NCBI GenBank assembly: GCA_024233675.1
Contig: JACKPH010000001.1
Coordinates: 574,163-638,162, forward strand
DNA: 64,000 bases
Direction: 5' to 3'
Origin: Thermotogae bacterium
GTDB taxonomy: Bacteria; Thermotogota; Thermotogae; Petrotogales; Petrotogaceae
This document shows positions 43,068-53,299 of this stretch, in pieces. The notes below the pieces were generated by a model. It searched no databases. It worked only from the letters and a program-made list of their open reading frames with translations, and had not been told where the DNA came from. Both the position numbers and the translations under genes were made by a program. The number at the start of each line of letters is the position of its first letter. Position 1 is the stretch's first letter.

Positions 43068-43730
43068 ATGAAAATTCTTGTAATAGATGATGAAGAAAGC
43101 ATTCTTGATCTTATAAGAATGAATCTTATACTTGAGAATTATGAAGTTGTAACTGCAACAGACGGCAAATCCGGAATGGCAATACTAAAAAAAGAAAAAC
43201 CTGATTTTATAATTCTTGACATAATGCTTCCGGATATTGACGGATTTTCTGTTTTACAGGAAATAAGAAATACCGACAGGGATATACCTGTTATAATGCT
43301 TACTGCGAAAAATCAGATAAATGATAAACTCACAGGACTTCATCTCGGTGCCGATGATTATATTACAAAACCATTTGACAGCAGAGAAGTTATTCTGAGA
43401 ATAAAAGCAATTGAAAAGAGAATGGACAGATCAGAAAGTTCATCGGAAACTCCGGATTTTATAAAAATAGATGTATCCGGAAGAAGAGTTTTTATAGACG
43501 GGGAAGAAAAATATTTTACAAAAAAAGAATTTGAAATAATAAATCTTTTTGCGAAAAATCCAAACATAGTTTTTTCACGTGATGCACTTTTGGAAAAAAT
43601 ATGGGGATACGATGTACCTATTGATACAAGAGCGGTTGATATGCTTATACAGAGAGTAAGAAAAAAAATGGGAATTCACGGCGAAAAAATAATAAGTCTT
43701 TACGGTATAGGATATAAATTTGAGGTATGA
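43068..43730 (+). CDS. OmpR/PhoB family response regulator
   Basis: A 220-residue two-domain regulator. The receiver (1-115) has VIDDEESI, the phospho-Asp in IILDIMLPDIDG, and DYITKPFDSRE; the winged-helix DNA-binding domain (about 128-220) has FTKKEFEIINLFAKNP, DALLEKIWGYD and RVRKKMG, typical of the family. AGAGGTG lies upstream. It is followed at once by its cognate sensor kinase. The operon sits upstream of an Fbp-type importer, which may be its target (inference from position). Confidence 0.93.
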   Translation: MKILVIDDEESILDLIRMNLILENYEVVTATDGKSGMAILKKEKPDFIILDIMLPDIDGFSVLQEIRNTDRDIPVIMLTAKNQINDKLTGLHLGADDYITKPFDSREVILRIKAIEKRMDRSESSSETPDFIKIDVSGRRVFIDGEEKYFTKKEFEIINLFAKNPNIVFSRDALLEKIWGYDVPIDTRAVDMLIQRVRKKMGIHGEKIISLYGIGYKFEV

Positions 43731-43731
43731 T

Positions 43732-45144
43732 ATGAAAATTACGCTTAGATATAAATTAATTCTTCAGAATATTATGATATTTTTTCTTGTTTTTCTTGTT
43801 ATATATTTTGTCATGATAAATACTCTTTATAAGAGTGTTATAGCAAAATCCGTAGATTTCGTCAGTAAAAGTGTTTCCGAATATAAATATTATATAGATG
43901 AAATTTTTAAGGATTTTGACGGAGATAATATATACAGTTTTCTCAAAGAAAAAAGTCCTATAATAAGTGAGTATATGCATTCAAAACTCGGAATACAGAT
44001 TGAAATATACGACAGCAGAAAAGAGCTTATGAGTCAGACATCACCGTATAACAAATATTATGTCTATCAGGATATTTATTATTCATTAAACGGTAAAATA
44101 ACATATATAATAAAAAATGAAAATGAGGGGAAACTTCTTTTTTTTGCATCGCCTGTATATTATGATAATGAAGTAATAGGTACAGTAAGATATATATATC
44201 CTATGGATTCGGAATTTTCAATAATAAGAAATAACAATATAATTTTTATACTTATGGGAATTTTTTCTGTTTTCTCTGTTTTTATAATGAGCTATATAGT
44301 ATCATTCGGTATTCTTAATCCGCTGAAAAAACTGAAAACTGAAGCGGAAAAAATTTCTGACGGAAATTTTAATTCCGAAATATATATAAATACAGGAGAT
44401 GAAATAGAAGAACTAACAAAATCCTTTAATAAAATGTCCGAAAATATAAATATATACGTTGAAAATCTTAAAAATGAAAAAGACAAACAAAAACGTTTTG
44501 TCGATAATATAGCTCACGAACTTAAAACACCTTTAACTTCTATAATAGGATATTCTGAAATACTCCCCAAACTCAGTGATGAAAAAGATATAAAAAAATC
44601 ACTTGATTATATAAATAATCAGGGAAAAAGACTTTTAAACCTTGTTGAGGAAATGCTTTATATTTCAAAGTTAAATCAGAATTCAATAGAAGTAAAACCT
44701 AAAATGAACAATATAAATACTATTCTGGGTGATGCACTTGAAACCTTAAAACCAAGACTTGATAAATTTTTTATAAAAATATACAACAATATTGATGATA
44801 TTTATGTTTACTGTGATTACGAAAAAACCTATGAATGTTTTCTGAATATAATAGATAATTCAATAAAACACAGCGGCTGCAGCATAATATCTTTTAAGCG
44901 GTATTCATACGGAAAAGATATTTTAATAAGTATAACAGATAACGGAATAGGTATAGAAAGCGGAGATATAGAAAAAATATTCGAACCTTTTTATTCATGT
45001 TCAAACGGAAGAAAAAGCACAGGACTCGGTCTGGGAATAGTAAAGGACATAATGAAAAAACAAAACGGAAGTATAAAAGCAGAAAGTAAAAAGAATTTTT
45101 ATACGAAAATTATTTTAAAATTTTCCGGTAGTGATAATATATGA
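43732..45144 (+). CDS. Membrane-bound sensor histidine kinase
   Basis: About 470 residues. The first helix (about 10-30) and second helix (about 165-185) bracket an extracytoplasmic sensor domain of ~130 residues; then comes HAMP (about 190-240), HisKA with the phospho-His in DNIAHELKTPLTSIIGY, and ATPase motifs FLNIIDNSIKHS, ITDNGIG and STGLGLGIVKDIM. The start is the ATG at 43732; the in-frame TTG at 43720 overlaps the regulator stop. Stimulus unknown. Confidence 0.92.
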   Translation: MKITLRYKLILQNIMIFFLVFLVIYFVMINTLYKSVIAKSVDFVSKSVSEYKYYIDEIFKDFDGDNIYSFLKEKSPIISEYMHSKLGIQIEIYDSRKELMSQTSPYNKYYVYQDIYYSLNGKITYIIKNENEGKLLFFASPVYYDNEVIGTVRYIYPMDSEFSIIRNNNIIFILMGIFSVFSVFIMSYIVSFGILNPLKKLKTEAEKISDGNFNSEIYINTGDEIEELTKSFNKMSENINIYVENLKNEKDKQKRFVDNIAHELKTPLTSIIGYSEILPKLSDEKDIKKSLDYINNQGKRLLNLVEEMLYISKLNQNSIEVKPKMNNINTILGDALETLKPRLDKFFIKIYNNIDDIYVYCDYEKTYECFLNIIDNSIKHSGCSIISFKRYSYGKDILISITDNGIGIESGDIEKIFEPFYSCSNGRKSTGLGLGIVKDIMKKQNGSIKAESKKNFYTKIILKFSGSDNI

Positions 45145-45608
45145 AAAAATTAAAACTTTTATTTTTTATAATAATTTATTTTTCTATTATATCTTTTGTA
45201 ATTTACATAGGATTAAAAGGAATTATGGAATGGTACGACAGACCTTATTTTATAGAAAAAACACAGGATGAGAAGGAAAAAAATATTATTCTGGAAGAAA
45301 TACCGTATAAAATAGTATTTTATTACAGAGGAGAAAGTGTTGAAATAAAAGATTCACAGTATATAATATCAGTCTGGAATAAAATAAAAGAAATACCCTA
45401 TTATACACAGACAACTGTTGAAGATATTTCTAATTCCTCAATAAAAGGAAAATTTGTTTTTATAAACAATGAATATAAAAATTTCACCGTTGATAACGAC
45501 CTGAAAATTGAAAATTATTATTACGGAAAAGAAAACAGTGATTTTATATTGAAATTCAGGGAACAGCTTATAAATTACTATAAAATGAGTGGTTTTACAT
45601 CAAAATAA
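45141..45608 (+). CDS. Membrane-anchored protein of unknown function, third gene of the two-component operon
   Basis: 155 residues with one N-terminal membrane helix (about 6-26) followed by an exported hydrophilic domain rich in Tyr, Lys and Glu. It overlaps the kinase stop by 4 nt (ATGA), so it is co-translated. It may be an accessory sensor or inhibitor of the kinase, but no family is recognised. Confidence 0.65.
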   Translation: MKKLKLLFFIIIYFSIISFVIYIGLKGIMEWYDRPYFIEKTQDEKEKNIILEEIPYKIVFYYRGESVEIKDSQYIISVWNKIKEIPYYTQTTVEDISNSSIKGKFVFINNEYKNFTVDNDLKIENYYYGKENSDFILKFREQLINYYKMSGFTSK

Positions 45609-45611
45609 ATG

Positions 45612-45656
45612 AAAAAAAGACATTATTTGCAATTAAATCTAATAATGTCTTTTTTT
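45612..45656 (+). terminator. Intrinsic terminator
   Basis: AAAAAAAGACATTATT pairs with AATAATGTCTTTTTTT across a 13-nt loop, after the two-component operon. Confidence 0.9.
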
Positions 45657-45794
45657 TTCAAAATACTGCGTTTTTGTTAAAAATAATTTAATTTTTTGTT
45701 TTTTAATACAATTTTGATACTTTTTATAAAAAATTATATTTATTTTTACCGTTAAAATATAAATGATGGGTCAAAAAAATTTAGGAGGGATAAC

Positions 45795-46775
45795 ATGAAA
45801 AAACTTTTAGCTGTTTTAACTGTTGTTTTAATGGGTGTAATGTTTTTTGGCGAACTTATAGTTTACACAAGTGTAGATGAAGCAAATGCAAGAAAAATAC
45901 TTACAAAATTTACCGAGGACACAGGTATAAAAGTAAAATATATATTTTTATCTTCAGGTCCTGCTCTTGCAAGACTTGAGGCAGAAAAAAACAATCCGCA
46001 GGCAGATTTATGGTTCGGAGCTCCTATGTCAAATCATATAATTGCAAAAGAAAGAGATCTTACAATTCCTTACATGTCATATTTTACAAACATAGATTCT
46101 CAGTTTTATGATACAGAGGGATACTATCATACTTTTTATATGAATCCTATAGGAATAGGTATAAATTTAAGTGTTATGGAACAGATAAAAGCAGACCTTC
46201 CTAAAGACTGGGAAGATCTTACAAAAAGTGTTTATAAAAATATGATACAGTATCCTAATCCTCAGTCATCAGGTACTGCATATTCATTACTTACAGGACT
46301 TATAAATGTTTACGGTGAAGACGGTGCAATGGATTACCTTAAAAAACTTGCACCGAATGTACAGTCTTATACACAGTCAGGAACAGGTCCTTCAAAAACA
46401 GTAGGAGTAGGTCAGGCCGGTATAGGAATACAGTTTACACCTGCTTTCTTTCAGTTTAAAGAACAGGGATATCCTGTAGAAGTAATGTTTCCTCCTGAAG
46501 GTGTTCCTTACGAATCAGCATGTCTTTCTATAGTTAAAGGTTCAAAAAATGTTCAGGAAGCTGAAAGACTTGTAGACTGGGTTCTTTCAAAAGCAGGACA
46601 GCAGGCTATAGTTGATGAAAAAACATATTTTTATCCTGTAAGAACAGATGTTGATTTCGGTTCTTTACAGCCTCTTTCAACAATAAAACTTATTGCTGTT
46701 GATGAAAAATGGGCAGCTGACAACAAAACAAGACTTATTAACAGATGGGTTAAAGAAGTTCTTCCTGTAAAATAA
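45795..46775 (+). CDS. Fbp-type ABC importer, substrate-binding protein (system 1)
   Basis: A 326-residue periplasmic binding protein with a signal peptide (residues 1-19) and AGGAGGG SD. It belongs to the group that binds ferric iron or small phosphorylated/organic anions: VYTSVDEANARKILTKF at the N-terminus, ARLEAEKNNPQADLWFGAP, and SSGTAYSLLTGLINVYG in the hinge region. Substrate is not decided by sequence alone. A stem-loop separates it from the permease gene. Confidence 0.88.
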   Translation: MKKLLAVLTVVLMGVMFFGELIVYTSVDEANARKILTKFTEDTGIKVKYIFLSSGPALARLEAEKNNPQADLWFGAPMSNHIIAKERDLTIPYMSYFTNIDSQFYDTEGYYHTFYMNPIGIGINLSVMEQIKADLPKDWEDLTKSVYKNMIQYPNPQSSGTAYSLLTGLINVYGEDGAMDYLKKLAPNVQSYTQSGTGPSKTVGVGQAGIGIQFTPAFFQFKEQGYPVEVMFPPEGVPYESACLSIVKGSKNVQEAERLVDWVLSKAGQQAIVDEKTYFYPVRTDVDFGSLQPLSTIKLIAVDEKWAADNKTRLINRWVKEVLPVK

Positions 46776-46778
46776 AAT

Positions 46779-46806
46779 ACAAAAGGGTTTAATACCCTTT
46801 TGTTTT
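46779..46806 (+). terminator. Stem-loop between binding protein and permease genes (system 1)
   Basis: ACAAAAGGGT pairs with ACCCTTTTGT across 5 nt, ahead of TTTTAT. Its place after a binding-protein gene suggests partial termination or mRNA stabilisation, giving more binding protein than permease. Confidence 0.75.
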
Positions 46807-46819
46807 ATGGAGGATTAAT

Positions 46820-48499
46820 ATGGCAATTAGTGAAGAATACAGAAATAAATTAAAAAAACTCATAAAAAATCCTATAATAATGCTGTTAATAATTGCAATA
46901 TTTTTGCTCATAGCTTTGTTTATAATTTTTCCTCTTATAAAAGTTCTTCAGATAAGTTTTACAAACGACGGTAAATTTTCTCTGGATGTATATAAAGAGG
47001 TTTTCGGAAACAGTTATATGAGACAGGGTTTTTTTAATTCGCTTTTAATTGCGGGTTTAACAGCTCTGATAGGAACTTTTTTGGGATTTATATTTGCATA
47101 TACTTTAAACAGAACAGATATTCCGTTTAAAAAAATATTTAAAACAATTGCGGTTATTCCTATGGTTTTTCCGCCTTTTATAGGTGCACTTGCCATAATT
47201 ATGCTTTTTGGATTTAACGGTTTAATAACCGCAAAAATATTCGGGGTAAGAAATTTTCCGGTTTACGGATTATGGGGACTTATGATAGCACAGATAGTAT
47301 CATTTTTCCCTGTTGCTTTTATAACTCTTGACGGTGTTATATCAACTATTTCACCAACACTTGAGGATGCTGCTTTTAATCTTAAGGCTAACAGAAAACA
47401 GGTTTTCTTTAAAATAATACTGCCGCTTTCTGTTCCCGGAATTGCAAGTACTATGCTTGTTCTTTTTATAGAATCACTTGCTGATTTCGGTAACCCGCTT
47501 ATTCTTGCTGGTTCAAGATTTCCTGTGCTTTCGGTTCAGGCATATCTTCAGATAACAGGGATGTTTGATCTCAAATCAGGTGCGGCACTTGCTGTATGGC
47601 TGCTTTTACCTTCTTTAATAGCTTTTATTGTTCAGAAATACTGGGTAGGTAAGAAAAAATATATAACAGTTACAGGTAAACCTAATACTTCAACTCTTAA
47701 AAGTGTCGGACCTGTTATGAAATGGGTTCTTTTTGCAGTTATTACAGTAATATCACTTTTTATACTGTTAATATATCTTACTATTTTTTGGGGAGCCTTT
47801 ACAAAAGTATGGGGAATGAATAATCAGATAACATTTGAGAACTTTAAATATGTTTTTGATGTCGGTGCTGAATCCATAAAAGATACTTTACTAATAGCAC
47901 TTACCTCAACACCAATATCAGCACTTTTAGGAATGGTTATAGCATTTCTTATAGTAAGAAAAACATTTCCGCTAAAAAGAACTATGGAATTTACTTCACT
48001 TCTTAATTTTGCCGTTCCGGGTACAGTAATAGGTATAGGTTATATACTTGCATTCAATTCAAAACCTTTGATGCTAACCGGAACATTTATAATACTTGTT
48101 ATAAATTTTGTTTTCAGATATGTTCCTGTCGGTATACAGTCAGGTGTTGCACTTTTAGGGCAGATTGATCCTGCTATAGAAGAAGCTGCGTATACTCTCG
48201 GAGCTGATGACAAAACAGTGTTTTCAAAAATAACTCTGCCGCTTATAACTCCGGCGTTTTTTTCGGCGCTTGTGTATTCCTTTGTCAGGTCAATGACGGC
48301 TATAAGCGCTGCTATATTTCTCGTTTCGGCAAACTGGAATCTTATGACTGTACAGATACTCTCTCAGAGTGATTCCGGAAGACTGTCGGAAGCGTGTGCT
48401 TTTTCTGTTATTTTAATTATAATAATATTTGCATTTATGGGAATATTAAAATTATTTCTTAAAAATAAAATATCTCTTGTAAATAGTAATCAGAGGTGA
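46820..48499 (+). CDS. Fbp-type ABC importer, permease (system 1)
   Basis: A 559-residue inner-membrane permease made of two homologous halves of six helices each. The EAA loops that contact the ATPase are seen as EDAAFNLKANRKQVFFKIILPL (shortened here) in the first half and EEAAYTLGADDKTVFSKITL in the second. Length and duplication match FbpB/AfuB. GGAGG SD before the ATG; the ATPase gene follows after 4 nt. Confidence 0.9.
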   Translation: MAISEEYRNKLKKLIKNPIIMLLIIAIFLLIALFIIFPLIKVLQISFTNDGKFSLDVYKEVFGNSYMRQGFFNSLLIAGLTALIGTFLGFIFAYTLNRTDIPFKKIFKTIAVIPMVFPPFIGALAIIMLFGFNGLITAKIFGVRNFPVYGLWGLMIAQIVSFFPVAFITLDGVISTISPTLEDAAFNLKANRKQVFFKIILPLSVPGIASTMLVLFIESLADFGNPLILAGSRFPVLSVQAYLQITGMFDLKSGAALAVWLLLPSLIAFIVQKYWVGKKKYITVTGKPNTSTLKSVGPVMKWVLFAVITVISLFILLIYLTIFWGAFTKVWGMNNQITFENFKYVFDVGAESIKDTLLIALTSTPISALLGMVIAFLIVRKTFPLKRTMEFTSLLNFAVPGTVIGIGYILAFNSKPLMLTGTFIILVINFVFRYVPVGIQSGVALLGQIDPAIEEAAYTLGADDKTVFSKITLPLITPAFFSALVYSFVRSMTAISAAIFLVSANWNLMTVQILSQSDSGRLSEACAFSVILIIIIFAFMGILKLFLKNKISLVNSNQR

Positions 48500-48503
48500 T
48501 AAG

Positions 48504-49583
48504 ATGTCACTAAATTTGGTAAATTTAAAAAAAGTATTTAAAAGCGATGGTGTTGAAAATACTGCTGTTGAGAATTTTAATCTTGACATAAAAGAGGGAC
48601 AGCTTGTAACTTTTTTAGGTCCTTCAGGCTGCGGAAAAACAACAACTCTTAGAATGGTTTCGGGATTTGAAGTGCCTTCGTCCGGAAAAATACTGCTCGA
48701 CGGAAAAGATATAACAAATGATCCTCCGAATAAAAGGGATATTTCTATGATGTTTCAGAGCTATGCACTGTTTCCGCACATGAATGTAAGAGAAAACATT
48801 GAATTCGGATTAAAACTCAAAAAAATGTCAAAAAAAGAAATAAAGGTTAAAGCTGACAAAATAATAGAATTAACAGGACTTTCAGGAATGGAAAAAAGAA
48901 ATCCCGATCAGATATCAGGAGGACAGCAGCAGAGAGTTGCTCTTGCAAGATCGCTTGTTATGGAACCTAAAGTTCTTCTTTTTGATGAACCTTTATCCAA
49001 TCTTGATGCTAAACTCAGGGAAAATATGAGACTTGAAATAAGAAGAATACAGAAAGAATTAAATATAACAAGTATTTATGTAACTCATGATCAGGTTGAA
49101 GCAATGAGTATATCTGATTTAATAGTAATTATGGATAAAGGGAAAATAATGCAGGTAGGGAATCCTTATGAAATATATGTAAGACCGCAAAACAAATTTG
49201 TAGCTGATTTTATAGGAAATGTAAATTTCATAAGCGGAAAAGTAACGGAAATAAATGAAAACGGAATAAAAGTATTTAACGCGGAAACAAAAAAAGAATT
49301 TACCGGATACAGTAATCAGAACATAAAAACCGGTGATGAAGTTTATATGGTAATAAGACCTGAAGGAATATATACTGAAAAAGAAGGCAGAGAAAACAGC
49401 CTCACCGGAAAAATAGAAAAATATGTATTTTTAGGATCCAATATAGAACTTGATCTCAGACTTGAAACAGGAAAAATAATACATATAAACGAATATAATA
49501 TGGTTGAAAAAGAACTTCCCGTAACAGGAAAAGAACTTGAAGTGTTTTTCGGTAAAAAAAATAACTGGATAATAAAAAAATAA
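48504..49583 (+). CDS. Fbp-type ABC importer, ATP-binding protein (system 1)
   Basis: A 359-residue ATPase with Walker A GPSGCGKTTTLRM (about 39-51), Q-loop MMFQSYALFPHM, signature ISGGQQQRVALARSL, Walker B VLLFDEPLSNLDA and H-loop VTHDQVEAM. The C-terminal ~110 residues are a TOBE-type regulatory domain. It completes the importer. Confidence 0.93.
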   Translation: MSLNLVNLKKVFKSDGVENTAVENFNLDIKEGQLVTFLGPSGCGKTTTLRMVSGFEVPSSGKILLDGKDITNDPPNKRDISMMFQSYALFPHMNVRENIEFGLKLKKMSKKEIKVKADKIIELTGLSGMEKRNPDQISGGQQQRVALARSLVMEPKVLLFDEPLSNLDAKLRENMRLEIRRIQKELNITSIYVTHDQVEAMSISDLIVIMDKGKIMQVGNPYEIYVRPQNKFVADFIGNVNFISGKVTEINENGIKVFNAETKKEFTGYSNQNIKTGDEVYMVIRPEGIYTEKEGRENSLTGKIEKYVFLGSNIELDLRLETGKIIHINEYNMVEKELPVTGKELEVFFGKKNNWIIKK

Positions 49584-49649
49584 TAAAATACAGTTATAAA
49601 AGTATTTCCTGATAATTTTTAATATAGAAATCCTGATTTTTACTAAAAC

Positions 49650-49688
49650 AAAAATACCTTTTTGTATTTTATACAAAAAGGTATTTTT
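49650..49688 (+). terminator. Intrinsic terminator
   Basis: AAAAATACCTTTTTGTAT pairs with ATACAAAAAGGTATTTTT around a short T loop, after the importer operon. Confidence 0.9.
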
Positions 49689-49832
49689 ATTTAAAATTAT
49701 AATATATAATTTTTTCAGACACTACGTTTTTTAATATCTGATATTAATGAATTAAGAGTTTTATACACCGGAATTAACAATATTTTAAAGACCTTTTCTT
49801 AGATATTATGCATCATCATACATCTTTTTTAA

Positions 49833-51593
49833 TTATATATACATAGATGCCTGTGAAGTCCACATTTCATAATATTTTTCTGATTTTTTAAGAAGCTCTT
49901 CATGTGAACCGCTGCAGAGTATTTTTCCTTTTTCCATAAGTATTATTTTATTGCAGTATTTTACAGATGCAAGTCTGTGGGTTACAACAAAAAATATTCC
50001 GTCATTTCCGAGTTCTGAAAACCTTTCATACATATCATTTTCAGCTATCGGGTCTATAGCTGCTGTAGGTTCGTCAAGAACTATAAAATCATAATTTCTG
50101 TAAACACCTCTTGCAATAGCAGTTCTCTGCCACTGCCCTCCGGATAAATCATGTCCGTTTTTTGTATAACCGAGTACAGTATTCTCTTTTTCGGGAAGTG
50201 TTTCTAATATTTCCGAAACACCACTAATTTCAGCAATTTTCTGTATTTTATTTTCGGCAGGTTTCCCCATTGTTATGTTGTTTTTTACACTTATCTGATA
50301 TTTTGAAAAATCCTGAAAAACAACTGAAAAATATCTGTACCATTGTTCACGCGGTATATTTTTCTGATTTTTTCCGTTTATGAGTATATCTCCTGTATAA
50401 TCCTCGTATATTCCGAGAAGCAGCTTTATTACAGTACTTTTCCCTGCGCCGTTAGCTCCGACAAAAGCATATGATTTATTTTTTTTAAGTTCGAGAGAAA
50501 AATTTTTTAATACATAATTTACGTTTCCGGGATATTTGAATGAAACATTTCTGAAAGAAATTGTTTCGGGTTTTTCGTATAAATTTTCATTACTGTTTTT
50601 TAATTCTGTTTCCGGAAGACTAATAAATTTATTGTAATCATTCATATAGTTCATATCTCTGACAAGTTTTTTTACATTATCCGAAAATGTCCACGACATA
50701 GGATGAACAAGACTAAAAACAGCACCGGTAATACTTATATAAAGCCCGGCAGAAATTTCTCCTTTGATCAGAGGAAAAAGCATTACTGCTGAAACTGAAA
50801 ATGCCGTTAAAGACATAAGTATACTTAATGATTTTATTCTGAAAAAATTTTTTCCGATAGTCTTTAATTCTGTTTTTGAGGCATATTCATAGTATTTTTC
50901 CCATTCGGCTGAAATGTTATTTTTATAATCAAAAAGATATCTTTCATCTGAATATTCCGCGCTGTTCTGCATAGCTGAATAAACTTTTGCACGTCTGAAA
51001 TATTCTGATGATGTTTTATAAGATTAATATTCTTTTTCTCCTGAATTATATGCCGCAACAATCATAACTATGAACTGAATAAGTACAACAAAACTTATAT
51101 AAAAACTTTCGGTCATTATTATAACAAAAACCGAAAAAAGATTAACGATAATTCTCAGAAATGAAGCAATAGAAAAAAGTCCTGATGTTATTTTTCTGTC
51201 TGCACCGTCATATATTCTTTCTAAAAGTTCGTAATTTTCGGAATTTTCAAGCATATCGTATTTGATTCTGCTGTTTTTTTCCAGTATTTCACATTCAAAA
51301 GAATAGTCAGCTTTTTTTGAAAGTTTTACAGAGATTTCTTTTAAAATTATTTTTAATAAATATGAAGACAGAAAAACCAAAATAAAGATCAAAGCATCCG
51401 TAAAAAATCTTCCGGCATTATTTTTGCCGTTTATGATTTTTTGTGCACTGTCTATAAATCCTGCGGTAAAAATTATCTGTACAGCCGGTAATAAAAAATT
51501 AATTATTTCAGCCGTAAAGTATAAAAATGATGTAACAGCGTCATATTTAAATGAGTAAGTTATATATTTCAGTAACAGATTTATTTTTTTCAT
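49833..51593 (-). pseudogene. ABC exporter (fused permease and ATPase) interrupted by one in-frame stop
   Basis: Read on the minus strand this is one 586-codon ABC exporter frame with a single TAA at 51024-51026 (about codon 190), in the fourth or fifth membrane helix region (GEKEY, stop, SYKTSSEYF). The stop is in frame with the downstream half; no base is gained or lost. The ATPase domain is otherwise intact: Walker A GANGAGKSTVIKL, signature LSGGQWQRTAIARG, Walker B IVLDEPTAAID and H-loop VTHRL. An ATG 17 codons after the stop (50970-50972) could restart translation but would give a protein lacking half the membrane domain. The loss looks recent. Confidence 0.8.
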
Positions 51594-51599
51594 TGTTTA

Positions 51600-51850
51600 C
51601 CTCTTATGAAAGTATTTTTGATAAATTAACAATTTCAGTATCATTTTGTCTCGTAAAGCCATAACTTTTTATAATATCAGTTTTTTCCGATGTTTAGTAC
51701 TGTTATTCTGTCATTCGTTTTTATAGCACCTAATCTTGTGTAACTAAAAGCATAGTTCTGTTTTTGAAAAGTTTTAAAAAGATTTCATAAATAAAATCAA
51801 TAGAACTTGTTATTATATATAACTTCCGCAAAATTAATATATCACTTGAT
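51600..51850 (-). pseudogene. Decayed C-terminal remnant of another ABC ATPase
   Basis: On the minus strand, three frames together spell an ABC ATPase tail: ILRKLYII then TSSIDFIYEIFLKLFKNRTM (D-loop to H-loop), LLVTQD, then in the next frame LGAIKTNDRITVLNIGK, then KTDIIKSYGFTRQNDTEIV and a stop at 51613-51615. At least two frameshifts and a deletion of the Walker B core separate these pieces. It lies just upstream of the damaged exporter above, as the second member of an ABC heterodimer would. Confidence 0.55.
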
Positions 51851-51990
51851 ATATTAATAAAAAAAGAGTTCCCGGGTAAGAGAACTCTTTTAAATGTATT
51901 AAATTTTGTTTTAAAACAGACATTATTGATCACCTGTTATTATGGATTATTTTTTATAAATTATACCATATTTAATTGTTTCTAAGTATT
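51845..51990. repeat. Diverged ~140-bp direct repeat, left copy
   Basis: Resembles 53300-53445 in order: ATTAATAAAAAAAGAGTTC, TAAGAGAA, AATTTTGTTT, then ATAAATTATACCATATTTAA against ATAAATTATAGTATGTTTAA. The two copies flank the propeller pseudogene. The similarity was judged by eye and includes gaps. Confidence 0.5.
51859..51892 (-). terminator. Terminator downstream of the PQQ-propeller pseudogene
   Basis: AAAAGAGTTC pairs with GAACTCTTTT over about 11 nt. A degraded version of the same hairpin is at 53319-53347. Confidence 0.75.
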
Positions 51991-52079
51991 CGATGCTGCT
52001 AATTTTTTAATTATCTGTATTTAAGACAGAGATTATATTAAATTTTAATATTAAAAAGTTTATTTTAATGCGTAAAGAG

Positions 52080-53262
52080 TGAAGTTTAATCCTATATAAA
52101 CTCTATTTGAAGCAATAGCCGGTGAAAATAAATCTGACCTTCTTTTTTAGAAAGACCATTTTTCATTTTACGGACTTACCGCATGTAGTATTTTTCAATG
52201 CAAAGAAGTGAGCAAGTGAACGCCAGTAGCAGTAATAGCCGGTGAAGATAAATAGCCATTAGTACCGTCATTCTCTCCGATAGCAGGAGATGAGCCTTAT
52301 AAATAATACCGAGATTAATTTCTGACCTTTCTTAGTAAAAGACCATTTTTTAGAACCATCAGAATTAATTGCATACAGATTTTTATCAAGTGAACCTACA
52401 TAAATAGTACCGTCAGAGCCTAATAGCTCGCTGATTCTGTTTTGAATTTCCACTTTTCAGTACCGTTAGGATTTACTGCATATAAATAACCGTTATAAGA
52501 ACCTACATAAATAGTACCGTCACTGCATATAGCAGGAGAAGAATCAACGGAATCAAAAGACCATTTTAAAGAACCGTCAGGATTAATTGCGTATAATTTT
52601 GTATCTGGTGAACCGATATAAACAGTACCATCACTGCCTATGGCAGGAGAAGAATTAATACGTCCTTCGGTAAGAAAGGACCATTTTTTAGTACCATCAG
52701 GATTTACTGCATATAAATTTTTGTCAACTGAACTTATATAAATAGTACCGTCAGAAGCTATAGCTGGTAAACAATTAACAATATATCCTGTAGTAAAATC
52801 CCATTTTTTAGAACCGTCAGGATTTACTGCGTATAATTTATGATCAGCTGAACCTACATAAATGGTACCGTCAAAGGTTATAGCCGGTGAAGATTGAATC
52901 TGACCTTCTGCTTTGAAAGACCATAGCAGAGTTGCCGGAGTAGCTTTAATAAAGTTAGCTTTTAGATAAGTATTTTTGCTAATAATCGAGTTATCAAAAA
53001 TTATCCTGGTTTCTAAAGTAATAGGTTTCTCGGTGCTATCATAATCACCGAATTAGTGAATGAATATATAACCGTCATTAGGTATAGCAGTTACTGTAAT
53101 ATAAGGAACATTTAGTGCATAATAATTCTCAGGATCAGCAGAATATCTTCCGTTACCATCTGTTGATATTACAAGAGAATAGAGTTCTTGAGGTAGACAG
53201 GAAATTAAAACAAAAACTAAAATAAACAACAACAGTATTAATATATTTCTTTTCTTTTTCAT
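52080..53262 (-). pseudogene. PQQ-like beta-propeller lipoprotein, broken by a stop and frameshifts
   Basis: The minus-strand frame starts at 53262 with a lipoprotein signal (ILLLFILVFVLISC) and a short repeat domain (GYIFIH). An in-frame TAA at 53053-53055 interrupts it, after which the same frame continues for ~208 codons, through at least four copies of a ~39-40 residue repeat of the type SSPAIGSDGTIYVGS...LYAVNPDGSKKWSF, to a TAG at 52420-52422. A frameshift near 52430 and another near 52305 split the remaining two or three repeats. The repeat spacing on DNA is close to 120 bp. In the intact state it would be an outer-membrane or surface propeller lipoprotein. Confidence 0.8.
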
Positions 53263-53299
53263 AAATGCCTTTCCTAAAAAATAATGAAAAATAAATATG

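Noticed and set aside
51730..51933. 67-residue minus-strand ORF as a gene
   Set aside because: It runs through the terminator hairpin and only its end matches an ABC ATPase; it is a chance frame over a gene remnant.
52200..52900. ~120-bp periodic repeats that could be an array or intergenic satellite
   Set aside because: The period equals the ~40-residue PQQ-propeller unit and the copies vary mainly at codon positions, so it is decayed coding sequence.
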